DNA of 64,000 bases. Source: G963675935 sp963823895 (GTDB lineage Bacteria; Planctomycetota; Planctomycetia; Pirellulales; Thermoguttaceae). The translations under genes were made by a program, and so were the position numbers. This document shows positions 38,501 through 47,343 of this stretch, in pieces. The stretch covers positions 94,881-158,880 of the forward strand of contig CAWGNG010000037.1 in NCBI GenBank assembly GCA_963823895.1, in the 5' to 3' direction. Under the pieces are notes generated by a model. It ran no database searches. It saw only the letters and a program-made list of their open reading frames with translations, and was not told where the DNA came from. Positions within the stretch are counted from its first letter, which is position 1, and each line of letters begins with the position of its first letter.

Positions 38501-40435
38501 CAGTGCAGACTCGCATTGTCGCAGCGTTGCCGTGGCCGCCTGTATCGACGCGTTGGCCACCTCGGCCGTCTCACCTTTGACCTTCGCGTTCGCTAGAGCC
38601 ACTTCGGCTTGAGCGCGGCGGACCCCAGCCTCTTCCTGATCGACGCGGGCCTTGTAGACCGTCGGATCGATTTGGGCCAAAAGAGTGCCCGGTTCGACCG
38701 GCGACATGTAGTCGATCGGCTTGCCGGCGGAATCGCGGCCGAGACTGACGATTTGGCCGGCCAGCGCGGAGCCGACATCGACAATTTCCTCGGGTTCGAG
38801 GGTTCCCGCGGCGTAGACCGTGGGTTCAGCTTCGCCACGAGGGGCCACATGAACGGGAAAGAGCTTCGGCGGCGGAACCTGCGTCGCCCCCGGCAGCGTT
38901 ACCGTAGCCTCGCCTCGATTGTCAACCGCGACGTCGCTCCCGTTGGGCACCTTGAGTGTAGCCTCTTCGCCGTTCGGGTTGCGAATGTGGATCGTGATGC
39001 CAAGCCAGTAACCGAGGCCGCCGACGAGCAATAGGGCCACGGCCGCCGCGACGATCGTTCGCCAGCGGCGCGGCTTCGGTAGCAATCCAGGGAACGCCCG
39101 GCCCTCACCCTGTCCCTCTCCCGGAGGGAGAGGGGACATATTCGATGCCTCCGCTTGGCGCAGCAGGCTCGGCAAATCGGAGCCCGCACAGAAGGGCACC
39201 AACGCCTCGGCCACCTCGTTGGGCGTTTGATAACGGGCGGCCGGGTCTTTCGCCAACATGCGATCCAACACCGCGGCCAAGCCTTCAGGAATCGACGGGC
39301 AAAACTGCTGAATCGGCGGCGGCGGCGTCTGACGATGGGCCAGCATTTTGTCGAAGGTGCTCTGATATTCCGGCCCGCTAAAGGGCGCGCGGCCGGAAAG
39401 CAGTTTGTAGAGCGTGGCCCCGAGGCTGTAGACGTCGGCGCGGATATCGACCGTGCGGCTGTCGGAGGTCTGCTCGGGGGCCATGTAATCGGCGGTGCCC
39501 ATCGCCTGACCGGTGCCGGTCATGTCGTCGGCCGCGTCGGAAGGTTGGGATGGCAGTTGAACTGCCATCCCAACAGATGAATGCTGAGACAGTCCCCCTT
39601 GGAACCTGGCCAGTCCGAGGTCGAGCAGTTTCACCTGGCCCTCGCGCGTGAGCATCAGGTTCGAGGGCTTGACGTCGCGGTGTACCATGCCGTGTTCGTG
39701 GGCGACCTGCAAGCCTAATGCGGCCTGCCGGGCAAGCTCACAGGCGTCGGAAAAGGGGACAGGCACCTTTTGTGCGAAGCACCCGGAGGGCCGTTCCGGC
39801 AAAAGGTGCCTGTCCCCTTTTCCGACGCCGTCGATTCGACCCAGCCGGCGAACGATCTTGCCGAGGTCCAGCCCTTCGACAAACTCCATGACCAGGACGA
39901 GCCGGTCGTCGATTTCGCGGGCGTCGTAGGCGCGGACGATATGCGGATGATCGAGTCGCCCGATGGCCTTCATTTCCCGCTCGAAGCGGACGATTGCCCG
40001 CTGGTCGTCGGTTTGCGCCCGCGGCAGGATTTTCAGGGCGACGACGCGGTCGAGCCGGCTGTGTACGGCCTTGTAGACTGCCCCCATGCCGCCGCTGCCC
40101 AGCCGCTCGATCAGGCGATATTCGCCGAGGTGCGTGGGAAGCGACGTCTGCGATTCTGGCAAATGGGGACAGTCCCCTTTTCCCTCCTCCGTAACGCCTT
40201 TGGCCTTGGCGACCGCACGGCCGCATTCCGATTCGTCCAAATAGGGCTCCGACGCCGGGGCCCCACGAAGTTGGCCGATCAGCGTATCTTCGATGTCGGA
40301 AAGCGTCGCCAACTCGGCCTGGCAGTCGGGGCACGATTCCACGTGGGTCGAAAGTAAATCGGAGGCCGCCTCGGGCAGTTTTCCGACGAGGTAATCGAAG
40401 AGGGTACTGCGGTTGGGGCATTCGGCGAGCGACAT
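35540..40435 (-). CDS. Ser/Thr kinase fused to three HlyD-type adaptor modules
   Basis: 1,631 aa to the TAG, 1,811 with read-through. An N-terminal zinc-finger-like HVESCPDC (31-38) precedes the kinase domain (about 106-415): GSGGMGAVYKA, VALKILPR, VHRDVKPSNLML, LDLGLARF, GTADYMAPEQ. One membrane helix (459-480, IVAAAVALLLVGGLGYWLG) leads to periplasmic modules: HlyD/MacA-like (about 535-800), two TIGR03067-like domains (IQGTWEIVSS; ILGTWRVE), an AcrA-like module (about 1110-1410, DYKDFTGHTEASQTVDVRAR) and a near-copy of the first. The kinase part carries repeat-derived inserts at 84-96, 203-230, 286-300 (in the activation segment) and 431-448. No transporter gene is adjacent. The sigma gene upstream faces the same way. 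Export-linked sensing is inferred. Confidence 0.88.
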   Translation of the reverse strand: MSLAECPNRSTLFDYLVGKLPEAASDLLSTHVESCPDCQAELATLSDIEDTLIGQLRGAPASEPYLDESECGRAVAKAKGVTEEGKGDCPHLPESQTSLPTHLGEYRLIERLGSGGMGAVYKAVHSRLDRVVALKILPRAQTDDQRAIVRFEREMKAIGRLDHPHIVRAYDAREIDDRLVLVMEFVEGLDLGKIVRRLGRIDGVGKGDRHLLPERPSGCFAQKVPVPFSDACELARQAALGLQVAHEHGMVHRDVKPSNLMLTREGQVKLLDLGLARFQGGLSQHSSVGMAVQLPSQPSDAADDMTGTGQAMGTADYMAPEQTSDSRTVDIRADVYSLGATLYKLLSGRAPFSGPEYQSTFDKMLAHRQTPPPPIQQFCPSIPEGLAAVLDRMLAKDPAARYQTPNEVAEALVPFCAGSDLPSLLRQAEASNMSPLPPGEGQGEGRAFPGLLPKPRRWRTIVAAAVALLLVGGLGYWLGITIHIRNPNGEEATLKVPNGSDVAVDNRGEATVTLPGATQVPPPKLFPVHVAPRGEAEPTVYAAGTLEPEEIVDVGSALAGQIVSLGRDSAGKPIDYMSPVEPGTLLAQIDPTVYKARVDQEEAGVRRAQAEVALANAKVKGETAEVANASIQAATATLRQCESALALAKTNLAYTTIKSPVKGVIIDRRVNIGQNVVPTSVSSLFLIAKDLKKMQIWAQVNEADVPRIRKGMAATFTVDAFPNETFHGTVSQVRLNAALMKNVVTYTVVVDFDNPDLRLMPYMTADVQFDVEPRKRAVVAPAVAPVTSAADAKAIQGTWEIVSSTFKLIEPLDRGENVTPDQVRQTTKIIIAADSFKVMGEHVVNQDFAYQLKLDATPKMIDLASGGRASLGIFQLTGNELKICASPLGSGGAPLRPSEFWAELGSGKELLVLRRVGDAVVSDDEKAILGTWRVETPLVHALAVPYPDSQLFADQKQEVVISAHTMKFLPSAESDGSHGGMRVGRGGHAGSEEAYALDPNSRPKIIDLTCYWRMPILATYELQGDRLTVCCEPGSWQRSARPTKLTADEKTHTALVVLKRVSKPAEKPKGAASQPAVVAPGSVPEVSVCRPVLRDVTDYKDFTGHTEASQTVDVRARVSGDLVKVLFKAGANVKQGDLLFEIDPRQHQAELDKRMADLSAARTRAQHATAELERAKPLAKSHAISTSDMHRVESEQKETQAAVLAAEADLKLAKLNLDDTKVRAAISGVISRPPATVGNFVTAGTQTLATIVCSDPLYVVFDVDERSVLDLRRQAAEEKAKTGRELPIEVRCGMANEKDCPRRAAIESKDARMDPATGTARWRATLPNPDGVLMPGMFARVRLLVGSPHKALLIPEQALGSDQGRRFVFVIDKRNTVERRFVETGQLAGELRVVTAGLTADDWVVDSGLSKITPGTIVKPKPESPPSVHPPPGGTAPDKGAKQEQPAATTPTFRTVTVTRGDIAATVYASGTIEPDEMVDVAPAVAGQIISLGPDPRGATDPQFKGKSIDYNSPVEPGTILAGIDPTVYKARVDQEEAGLRRARAELTLAVAKAKGQTPEVAQASLEAAKATLQQSQSALALAKTNLDYTVIRSPVKGVIIDRRVNLGQNVGVSAPNTSCLFLIAKDLKKM
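39544..39574. repeat. 31-bp gttgggatggcagtt palindrome inside the kinase activation segment
   Basis: gttgggatggcagtt-g-aactgccatcccaac, perfect 15-bp arms. Intergenic relatives at 2946, 17979, 47110 and 52044. Read as SVGMAVQLPSQ between the DLG and APE motifs. Confidence 0.92.
39746..39826. repeat. 81-bp palindrome with perfect 26-bp arms inside the kinase domain
   Basis: Arms gtcggaaaaggggacaggca.. (39746-39771) and the exact complement (39801-39826). Read in frame as VGKGDRHLLPERPSGCFAQK then VPVPFSDA. It sits between kinase lobes, just before the helix CELARQAALGLQVAHEHG. Confidence 0.93.
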
Positions 40436-40516
40436 GGCAATCTCCTATTATAACGCCACGACCGACAGCCGTGACATTAGGTCTAACGCGGAGAATTGAC
40501 ACCACTTTCGCCGTAT

Positions 40517-40568
40517 CCGGCACACGCGGTGTGCCGTTGGCCACGGTGCGGCACACAGCGTGTGCCGG
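40517..40568. repeat. ccggcacacgc palindromic element in the sigma-kinase spacer
   Basis: ccggcacacgcggtgtgccg ... gcggcacacagcgtgtgccg. Between the sigma-factor stop and the kinase start on the minus strand; could act as an attenuating hairpin. Confidence 0.8.
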
Positions 40569-40575
40569 GTACGGG

Positions 40576-41202
40576 CTACTCCGACAAATCCTTCAATTCG
40601 CGGCGGAGCCGGCGAAGCACGCGGGACTTGGCCTGGTACACCGCCGCAAGGCTCAGCCGCATGGCCTCGGCCGTCTCGGCGGGCGATTGGCCGTCGACGG
40701 CGACCCGCCAGAAGGCGTCCCAGGTGCGCGGCTCGAACTCGGCGCGAACCACTTCGAGCGCCCGGTGTACGAACCGCGAGTCGGGCGTGAGGCTGGCACT
40801 CAGCGAATCTGACTCGTCGGCCAAGGCGGGCAGATTGAGCAATCGCTGCTGGGCGTCGGTGCCCCCTTCGGCGTCGAGCAGCCCGCGGCGGCGGCGAAAA
40901 TGGTCGCAGACCTTGCTGCGGGTGACGGTCCGCAGCCAGGCGCCGAAACTCTGCTCGAGCGTTTCGCGGCGGAAGCGGCCCGCGCCGGCAGCGACCGCGG
41001 CGAACACCTCTTGCACCACGTCGGCCGCATCCGCGCGGCCCACGCCCATTTGCCGGCACCAGCGATAGACCACCGGCCCATAGAGATTGACCAGCCGCTG
41101 CCAGGCCTCGGGCCGACGGGCGCGGATTTGGTCCAATAGCGTCGAGGAGATCGAACTCGGCTCGGCCGCGCCGTATCGGCTCGCGTCGCTGCGCACGTCC
41201 AT
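40576..41202 (-). CDS. ECF-type RNA polymerase sigma factor
   Basis: About 208 aa from the ATG at 41202 (MDVRSDASRYGAAEPSSISS). Region 2 is at about 20-105 (QIRARRPEAWQRLVNLYGPV, AADVVQEVFAAVAAGAGRF, FGAWLRTVTRSKVCDHFRRR). Region 4 is at about 150-205 (RTWDAFWRVAVDGQSPAETA, EAMRLSLAAVYQAKSRVLRR). This is the planctomycete ECF type next to Ser/Thr kinases. The kinase-HlyD gene lies 140 bp downstream on the same strand, and its N-terminal zinc finger is a plausible binding site for this factor. Confidence 0.92.
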   Translation of the reverse strand: MDVRSDASRYGAAEPSSISSTLLDQIRARRPEAWQRLVNLYGPVVYRWCRQMGVGRADAADVVQEVFAAVAAGAGRFRRETLEQSFGAWLRTVTRSKVCDHFRRRRGLLDAEGGTDAQQRLLNLPALADESDSLSASLTPDSRFVHRALEVVRAEFEPRTWDAFWRVAVDGQSPAETAEAMRLSLAAVYQAKSRVLRRLRRELKDLSE

Positions 41203-42005
41203 ACGTCCCTCATCCCCACCGTTCCGAGAAACTCGTGAAGTCTCGTGACGAGTCTTCTCCGATTGTAACGTGGGGGAAAGGGGATGCCAAGCGACGGAAA
41301 GACGAAGGAAGCACAAGAAGGCGTTTATGGGGAGTCAAACGCACGATGTCCAATAGCCGGGGGTCAACGACCCGCGGTCGCGATGGCGAGCACATTCCGT
41401 GGGTCGTTGAGCCCCGGCTATTGGACGACATTGATAATTCGATGCTCGATAGGCGCCAGTACGTGCAAACTCATCGGCGATGAGTTTTCGATTCAGCGTC
41501 TGTGTGTCATCGGCGTCGCGGGTTGGAGGTCACGCGGCGTTTCGGACTGCGGCTCGCCGCCAGCCGAGAGTCGGGCGAAGTCAACCACGGGGAAATAGCC
41601 CTGCTCGCGGGCACGTTCCGGCGTGGTCACCAAAAGGCCAAAGTCGCGAACGACGAATTTCAGTTTTGGAAGCAGGTCGTCCCGCGCGACCGGATGCCAG
41701 CAAGATCGTTGCCACCCGAACATACGTCCAGTTCCTCCTCCAGCGGCTCCATTGGGGGCATTTGTGCTGATTTTTGCGGCGGCCATGCTCTTCTGGCCCC
41801 TCTATAGCAGGCTGTTTTTTCGCTGGAAAGGTGCGATTATCGGGTTTTCGCAGACTGCGTTGACATTTTCTTGACGCGGTTTTCGGCTCTATTTAGAATG
41901 GAAATCACCTACCCACTGGCGGGGAAAGCGGAAATCTGCGACTTTTTGCCCGGTTTGCCCGCGTGGCGCCCGGCAACTCACACTCTCAGGCGAGGACTGC
42001 TGCTA
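41203..42005. other. 800-bp gap with a palindromic element and a possible gene remnant
   Basis: A palindrome at 41348-41426 has arms gtccaatagccgggggtcaa and the near-complement ending ccggctattggac; a half-copy is near 47951. On the minus strand, 41493-41786 reads DLLPKLKFVVRDFGLLVTTP, EREQGYFPVVDFARL-like sequence, protein-like in composition but with no clear start or family, so I do not call it. Nothing else recognised. Confidence 0.5.
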
Positions 42006-45000
42006 ATGTCGTCAATTCTTCGCACATCGTACTCATCCAGGAAGCGCGGCCGCTTGGCCGGTGGGAATATGAAGAACAGGGGAGGAATCGGCGCACTATG
42101 CCGCCAGTCCCTTTGTGCCAGATCGCTGCGGATCGAACCGTTGGAAGACCGGCGACTGCTGAGCGTGGCTGCTACAACGGTCGGAATCGGCGCCCCGGTG
42201 CTGGCCGTATTCAACGACCCCACCGCCACCGCCGCCACGACTTTTTCGGCCCAGAGCACGAATCCCGACGTGACGGCCACCGTGCTGCACACCAGCGAAG
42301 AGTTGAAGATGAAGGTCCACACCGTCAACGCTGACGGCACGACCGGTGCCACGGGCGAGATGGACTTTCTGCTGCTGGACGACTATGCCCCAAACAACAT
42401 CGCGCACATTACTTCGTTGGCGAACTCGGGTTTTTACAACGGGCTAACGTTCAATCGAATTCTCAGTGACTTGATTCAGGGGGGCGATCCTGGCGGCGGC
42501 GGCGGCAGCGGGCCGAACACCGCACTGGCCGAGCACGACGACGAATTCAACGTGGACATACGTTTTACCACTCCCGGTCTGCTCGCTCTGGCGAACAACG
42601 GGCCCGACAACACGATGTTTCCCGGCAGCCGACCGGATACGAACGACTGCCAGTTCTTCGTCACTTCCGCGCCGTACCGAGACGGCGACTACCAGTATAC
42701 GATTATCGGCAAGCTGGTTGCGGGCGACGATATCCTCCAGGCGGTCGAGAGCGTCCCAGTGCAAGACAACGGGAGCGGCGAAATCAGCGAACCAGTGAAT
42801 CCGCCGATCATCGATTCGGTGAGCGTCGTCCCCGACACCCAGTACGGTCTGGTGATGCTCAAGGCCGGTTCGGCGGCGACAACCGGTGAAACCGCCAGCG
42901 TCAGCGTCACCGCCAGCGACGCCTCGCCCGTCACATTAACCGCCGCCGACGGATCGAGCCAGGCGGCGATCAACGTCGTGCTCGCCCAGGATACGCCGTC
43001 GTTGAACGATCGGCCCGCTTTCATCGAGAACGTGCCCGACGTCTACACCAGCGTGAATACACCGGTCACTGTCTCGGTTCCGGTTGCCGAGGGGGACGCC
43101 GGCGTGGCGCTGAGCTATGGCGCACAGAGTCTGCCTGCCGGCAATCCCAACTTACAGGCTACCGCTTCGGGGACCGGCCCGACGGACGGCAGTATGACGG
43201 TCACCCCCGGCGCCACTCCTGGGGTCTACAGCGTTCTTGTCGGCGTTTGGAGAAACAGCACGCAGTCGTCCGCCAATATGGCCCCTGACTTGCAGACGGT
43301 AGCGGTGTTTGTTCGTCCGGCCGCTCCGACGGCCTCGCTGAGCGTTACGTTGCCTCCGGGCGTGACGACCATCAGCGATCATCCAATATTCCACGTGACG
43401 GGTGTCAGCAACGGCATGAACGTGGGCATCTTCGTCGACGACAACCCCGACCCAATTGGAACCTCCGTTGTGACGGGAACCTCCGTCGACGTGCGCACCA
43501 CCGCTACGTTGTCGAATGGTCCTCATACGTTTAGCGTACGGCAATCGATCCAATACAGCGACACCACCGTAGGCAACCGTGATATCCCGAAGGGCACCCT
43601 GTACAGCGATCCTTCCGCGAACACGCTGACGGCCACCGTCGCTGTGCCGCCGACCGCTCAGGCCGCTACGGCCGACTTGACACTCACTTCCTCGACGATC
43701 ACGTTCAAGGTGACTTACAGCAGCCCGAACGACACGATATTGCTCTCCACGATCGACGGTAGCGACGTTCGTGTGACCGGCCCGAGCAGTTTCGACCGCC
43801 CGGCCGCGCTCCTCAGCGACACGCCGAACTCCGACGGATCGGTGGTGACGGCGACTTACCAAGTCGATACGTCGGGCAGCGCGTGGGACATTACCCAGAA
43901 CGCCAGCTACACGATCGCGATGCAGGCTCAGCAAGTCAGCGATTCGCACGGCAATTATGTCGCCGCCGGCACGCTGCTGACCTTCAATAGCGACATTACC
44001 CCGCCGGTAGCGACGATCACGCTGGCGACCGGTCAGGCCGATCCGACCAATTCGTCGCCGATCAATTTCACGGTAACCTTCAGCGAGGCGGTCACGGACT
44101 TCGTTGTGGGAGACGTTACGATCGGCGGCACGGCCGGGGCCACCACCGCCACGATAACCCCCGTGGGCAGCGACGGCACGACGTACAACGTGGCCATAGA
44201 CGACATGGCCAACGACGGCACGGCAACCATCGACGTGCCGGCCGGCGAGGTCCACGATCTGGCCGGCAATCTCAACGCGGCCTCGATCGACAGCGACAAC
44301 AGCGTGACCTACGACACCACTCCGCCGGTGGCGACGATCACGCTGGCGACCGGTCAGGCCGATCCGACCAATTCGTCGCCGATCAATTTCACGGTAATCT
44401 TCAGCGAGGCGGTCACGGACTTCGTTGTGGGAGACGTTACGATCGGCGGCACGGCCGGGGCCACCACCGCCACGATAACCCCCGTGGGCAGCGACGGCAC
44501 GACGTACAACGTGGCCATAGACGACATGGCCAACGACGGCACGGCAACCATCGACGTGCCGGCCGGCGAGGTCCACGATCTGGCCGGCAATCTCAACGCG
44601 GCCTCGATCGACAGCGACAACAGCGTGACCTACGACACCACTCCGCCGGTGGCGACGATCACGCTGGCGACCGGTCAGGCCGATCCGACCAATTCGTCGC
44701 CGATCAATTTCACGGTAATCTTCAGCGAGGCGGTCACGGACTTCGTTGTGGGAGACGTTACGATCGGCGGCACGGCCGGGGCCACCACCGCCACGATAAC
44801 CCCCGTGGGCAGCGACGGCACGACGTACAACGTGGCCATAGACGACATGGCCAACGACGGCACGGCGACCATCGACGTGCCGGCCGGCGAGGTCCACGAT
44901 CTGGCCGGCAATCTCAACGCGGCCTCGATCGACAGCGACAACAGCGTGACCTACGACACCACTCCGCCGACGGCGACGATCGACAAGGCGGCCGGCCAAG

Positions 45001-46958
45001 CCGATCCGAGCAATGACACCACGGTCAATTTCACGGTGACGTTCAGTGAGCCGGTCGTCGGCTTTACAAGCGGCTCCGTCACCGTCAGCGGCACCGCCGG
45101 TGCCACCACTGCGGTGGTGACTTCCACCGATAGCACCGGCACGACGTACAACATTGCCGTCAGCGGCATGACCCAGGATGGCACCGTAGTGATCGGCATG
45201 CCGCCCGGCGCGGCTTACGATTTGGCGGGAAATCCCAGTGCCGCCCCCACCGTCATCGACAACAGCGTGACTGTCGACATCACGCAGCCGACGGTTACCA
45301 TCGATGAGGTGAACTACCAGCGTCCGACAACCACCTCGCCGATCAACTTCAAGGTGGTGTTCAGCGACCCGGCGAGCGACTTCACCTCGGCGGACGTCAC
45401 CCTGACTTGTTCGAGGTCGGACACGCTGGTGGCAATCGTCACCGGATCGGGCACGACCTACAATGTGGCCGTCAGCGGCATGACCGGCGACGCGACCGTG
45501 ACCGCCAGCATCGCCGCCGGCGCAGCCCACGATGCGGTGGGCAATGCCAACGTTGCCTCGACCAGTTCGACCGTCAACGGCCACGCCGATAACGTCGTCG
45601 AGTATCTGATCGCCCCCAGCGTCGGCAGCATCGTGGTGGCCGAGGCGGGCGCGGTGAAGAACGGCATTCTCGCATCGAACGAACCGCTCAAGATCACCTG
45701 GGCCGCGTCGAGCCACTACGGCATCGTCTCGCAAACCATGACGCTCGACGGAAGAACCATCGCGCCGATCAACGGCCCGTACAGCGGCTTGTACTACTTG
45801 TGCTCGATCGGAACCATCGGTGCGGGCACGCACACGTACACGATTCGGTCGACCGACCTCCGCGGCATCAGCACCACCGAGACCGGCACGTTCAACGTCA
45901 CGGCGGTCGGCCCGCTGGCGATTACCAGCGTGGTGGTGGCTGAAGCCTCCACTCCGAAAAACGGCATTCTCGATCCGAAAGACAGCCTCAAGATCACCTG
46001 GGCCGCATCGAGCGGCGCCGGCAAGATCGTCTCGCAAACCATGACGGTCGACGGACGCGCCATCGCGCCGATCAACGGCCCCTACAGCGGATTGTACTAC
46101 TTGTGTCCGATCGGAAGTTGGCCAGCCGGCACTCACTCCTACGCGATCCACGCGACCGATGCGAAGGGCAACACTGCGAACAGCACGGGCACGTTCACCG
46201 TGGTGGCGCTCCCCACGGGCATCTACAGCGTGGTCGTCGCCGAGGCCGGCACGGTGAAGAACGGCATTCTCGAATCGAACGAACCGCTCAAGATCACCTG
46301 GGCCGCCTCCGCGACCACGGCCATCGCCTCGCAAACCATCACCGTTGACAGCGGCATGATCACGCCGATCAACGGTCCCTACAGCGGATTGTACTACTCC
46401 TGCCCGATCGGAACCTGGGCGGCCGGCACGCACACTTACATCATCCATGCGACCGACACGCGGGGCGTGCTCTACAGCACGTCGGGCACGTTCGTGGTAG
46501 TCTCTCCATTGATGGTCGGCGCCTCGGCGGCGCCGCAAGGCTCGGCCGCCATGCTCAGCGATGCCCAGCTCGCCCCCATCGCCGCCGAAGCAGTGCAGCG
46601 ATTGGAAGCGCAGTTGGGCAACCAGGTCGAAACCGCCATGGCCGGCGTGCAAATCAAGGTGGCGAATCTATCGCCGGGGATGCTGGGGGAGACGTCGGGC
46701 AAGACGATCTGGATCGACGATAATGCCGCCGGCTACGGCTGGTTCGTCGATCCAACCCCCGGCGACGACGTTGAGTTTGCCGACGCGCCCGGCACGCACA
46801 CGTTGACCGCACTCCCCGGCACAGCGGCAGATCAACACGTCGATCTGTTGACGACCGTCATGCACGAAATGGGCCACGTGCTCGGCTACCAACACGCGGC
46901 CGACAACCTGATGCAGGCCGTCTTGCCGCTGGGCGCCCGGCGAACCCTGCTCGATTAG
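42006..46958 (+). CDS. giant LEPR-XLL surface protein: cyclophilin, Ig-like repeats, zinc-protease motif
   Basis: About 1,650 aa from ATG 42006. The basic N-terminus ends in IEPLEDRRLLS (about 43-53), the LEPR-XLL motif of planctomycete surface proteins. A cyclophilin-type isomerase domain (about 112-255) follows: NSGFYNGLTFNRILSDLIQG, PGLLALANNGPDNT, DCQFFVTSAPY, YTIIGKLVAGDDILQAV. Three nearly identical 107-aa bacterial Ig-like repeats (about 665-986) precede two diverged ones, then three ~105-aa repeats (VVAEAGxVKNGIL, INGPYSGLYYLC). The C-terminus has a metzincin motif, TVMHEMGHVLGYQH (about 1618-1630), with a downstream Met (NLMQAVL). Peptidyl-prolyl isomerase and protease activities are plausible at the cell surface; neither is proven. 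Longer reading upstream is non-conserved. Confidence 0.85.
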   Translation: MSSILRTSYSSRKRGRLAGGNMKNRGGIGALCRQSLCARSLRIEPLEDRRLLSVAATTVGIGAPVLAVFNDPTATAATTFSAQSTNPDVTATVLHTSEELKMKVHTVNADGTTGATGEMDFLLLDDYAPNNIAHITSLANSGFYNGLTFNRILSDLIQGGDPGGGGGSGPNTALAEHDDEFNVDIRFTTPGLLALANNGPDNTMFPGSRPDTNDCQFFVTSAPYRDGDYQYTIIGKLVAGDDILQAVESVPVQDNGSGEISEPVNPPIIDSVSVVPDTQYGLVMLKAGSAATTGETASVSVTASDASPVTLTAADGSSQAAINVVLAQDTPSLNDRPAFIENVPDVYTSVNTPVTVSVPVAEGDAGVALSYGAQSLPAGNPNLQATASGTGPTDGSMTVTPGATPGVYSVLVGVWRNSTQSSANMAPDLQTVAVFVRPAAPTASLSVTLPPGVTTISDHPIFHVTGVSNGMNVGIFVDDNPDPIGTSVVTGTSVDVRTTATLSNGPHTFSVRQSIQYSDTTVGNRDIPKGTLYSDPSANTLTATVAVPPTAQAATADLTLTSSTITFKVTYSSPNDTILLSTIDGSDVRVTGPSSFDRPAALLSDTPNSDGSVVTATYQVDTSGSAWDITQNASYTIAMQAQQVSDSHGNYVAAGTLLTFNSDITPPVATITLATGQADPTNSSPINFTVTFSEAVTDFVVGDVTIGGTAGATTATITPVGSDGTTYNVAIDDMANDGTATIDVPAGEVHDLAGNLNAASIDSDNSVTYDTTPPVATITLATGQADPTNSSPINFTVIFSEAVTDFVVGDVTIGGTAGATTATITPVGSDGTTYNVAIDDMANDGTATIDVPAGEVHDLAGNLNAASIDSDNSVTYDTTPPVATITLATGQADPTNSSPINFTVIFSEAVTDFVVGDVTIGGTAGATTATITPVGSDGTTYNVAIDDMANDGTATIDVPAGEVHDLAGNLNAASIDSDNSVTYDTTPPTATIDKAAGQADPSNDTTVNFTVTFSEPVVGFTSGSVTVSGTAGATTAVVTSTDSTGTTYNIAVSGMTQDGTVVIGMPPGAAYDLAGNPSAAPTVIDNSVTVDITQPTVTIDEVNYQRPTTTSPINFKVVFSDPASDFTSADVTLTCSRSDTLVAIVTGSGTTYNVAVSGMTGDATVTASIAAGAAHDAVGNANVASTSSTVNGHADNVVEYLIAPSVGSIVVAEAGAVKNGILASNEPLKITWAASSHYGIVSQTMTLDGRTIAPINGPYSGLYYLCSIGTIGAGTHTYTIRSTDLRGISTTETGTFNVTAVGPLAITSVVVAEASTPKNGILDPKDSLKITWAASSGAGKIVSQTMTVDGRAIAPINGPYSGLYYLCPIGSWPAGTHSYAIHATDAKGNTANSTGTFTVVALPTGIYSVVVAEAGTVKNGILESNEPLKITWAASATTAIASQTITVDSGMITPINGPYSGLYYSCPIGTWAAGTHTYIIHATDTRGVLYSTSGTFVVVSPLMVGASAAPQGSAAMLSDAQLAPIAAEAVQRLEAQLGNQVETAMAGVQIKVANLSPGMLGETSGKTIWIDDNAAGYGWFVDPTPGDDVEFADAPGTHTLTALPGTAADQHVDLLTTVMHEMGHVLGYQHAADNLMQAVLPLGARRTLLD
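44001..44963. repeat. three 321-bp tandem repeats encoding Ig-like domains
   Basis: Units 44001-44321, 44322-44642 and 44643-44963 differ at only a few bases (for example acggtaacctt in unit 1, acggtaatctt in units 2 and 3). A fourth unit from 44964 is clearly diverged. This is recent amplification or gene conversion. Confidence 0.95.
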
Positions 46959-47003
46959 CCCGCATTTCTACCCACACGGGGAGAATGGGCGACACTGTGT
47001 CCA

Positions 47004-47155
47004 GTGGGGCAGACATTCCTGTCTGCCAGATGTGCCCCCCGTTCTTGTGGCAGACAGGAATGTCTGCCCCACCAGTTGCACTGCCGCCCCGCCGCGGGAG
47101 ACAAGGGATCGCAGTGCAACTGCCATCCCAACGCGCGTGCAACTGCCATCCCAAC
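47004..47155. repeat. gtggggcagacattcctgtc palindrome plus gggatggcagttgc half-copies in the 46959-47343 gap
   Basis: Perfect 24-bp arms at 47004-47027 and 47049-47072 (same family as 10711 and 55162), followed at 47110-47155 by two direct half-copies of gtgcaactgccatcccaac. No gene in this gap. Confidence 0.88.
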
Positions 47156-47343
47156 ATGCCCCCCGTGGCAAGAGATGGCGATTGGCGTGACTGTAGCGGC
47201 CGGTTGGAAGGAGAGCGCCGCTGGTAACGATTCTCGTCGGGCTTGGGCCCAAGAAATCGTGAGCCGGGCGGTGACCGACTCTTGGAATTATTTCACTTTC
47301 CGATTACACTCAATACTTAGGGGGCATCGGGGGTAACGAGTCC

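Noticed and set aside
41493..41786. Possible small minus-strand gene (DLLPKLKFVVRDFGLLVTTP...)
   Set aside because: Composition is protein-like, but there is no clear start, ribosome site or family, and the frame is short. Noted only as a possible remnant.
43152..46652. Long minus-strand open frame (about 1,166 codons)
   Set aside because: Antisense shadow of the repeat-rich LEPR-XLL gene. Its Arg/His-rich translation has no domain or signal, and the plus-strand protein has clear domains.
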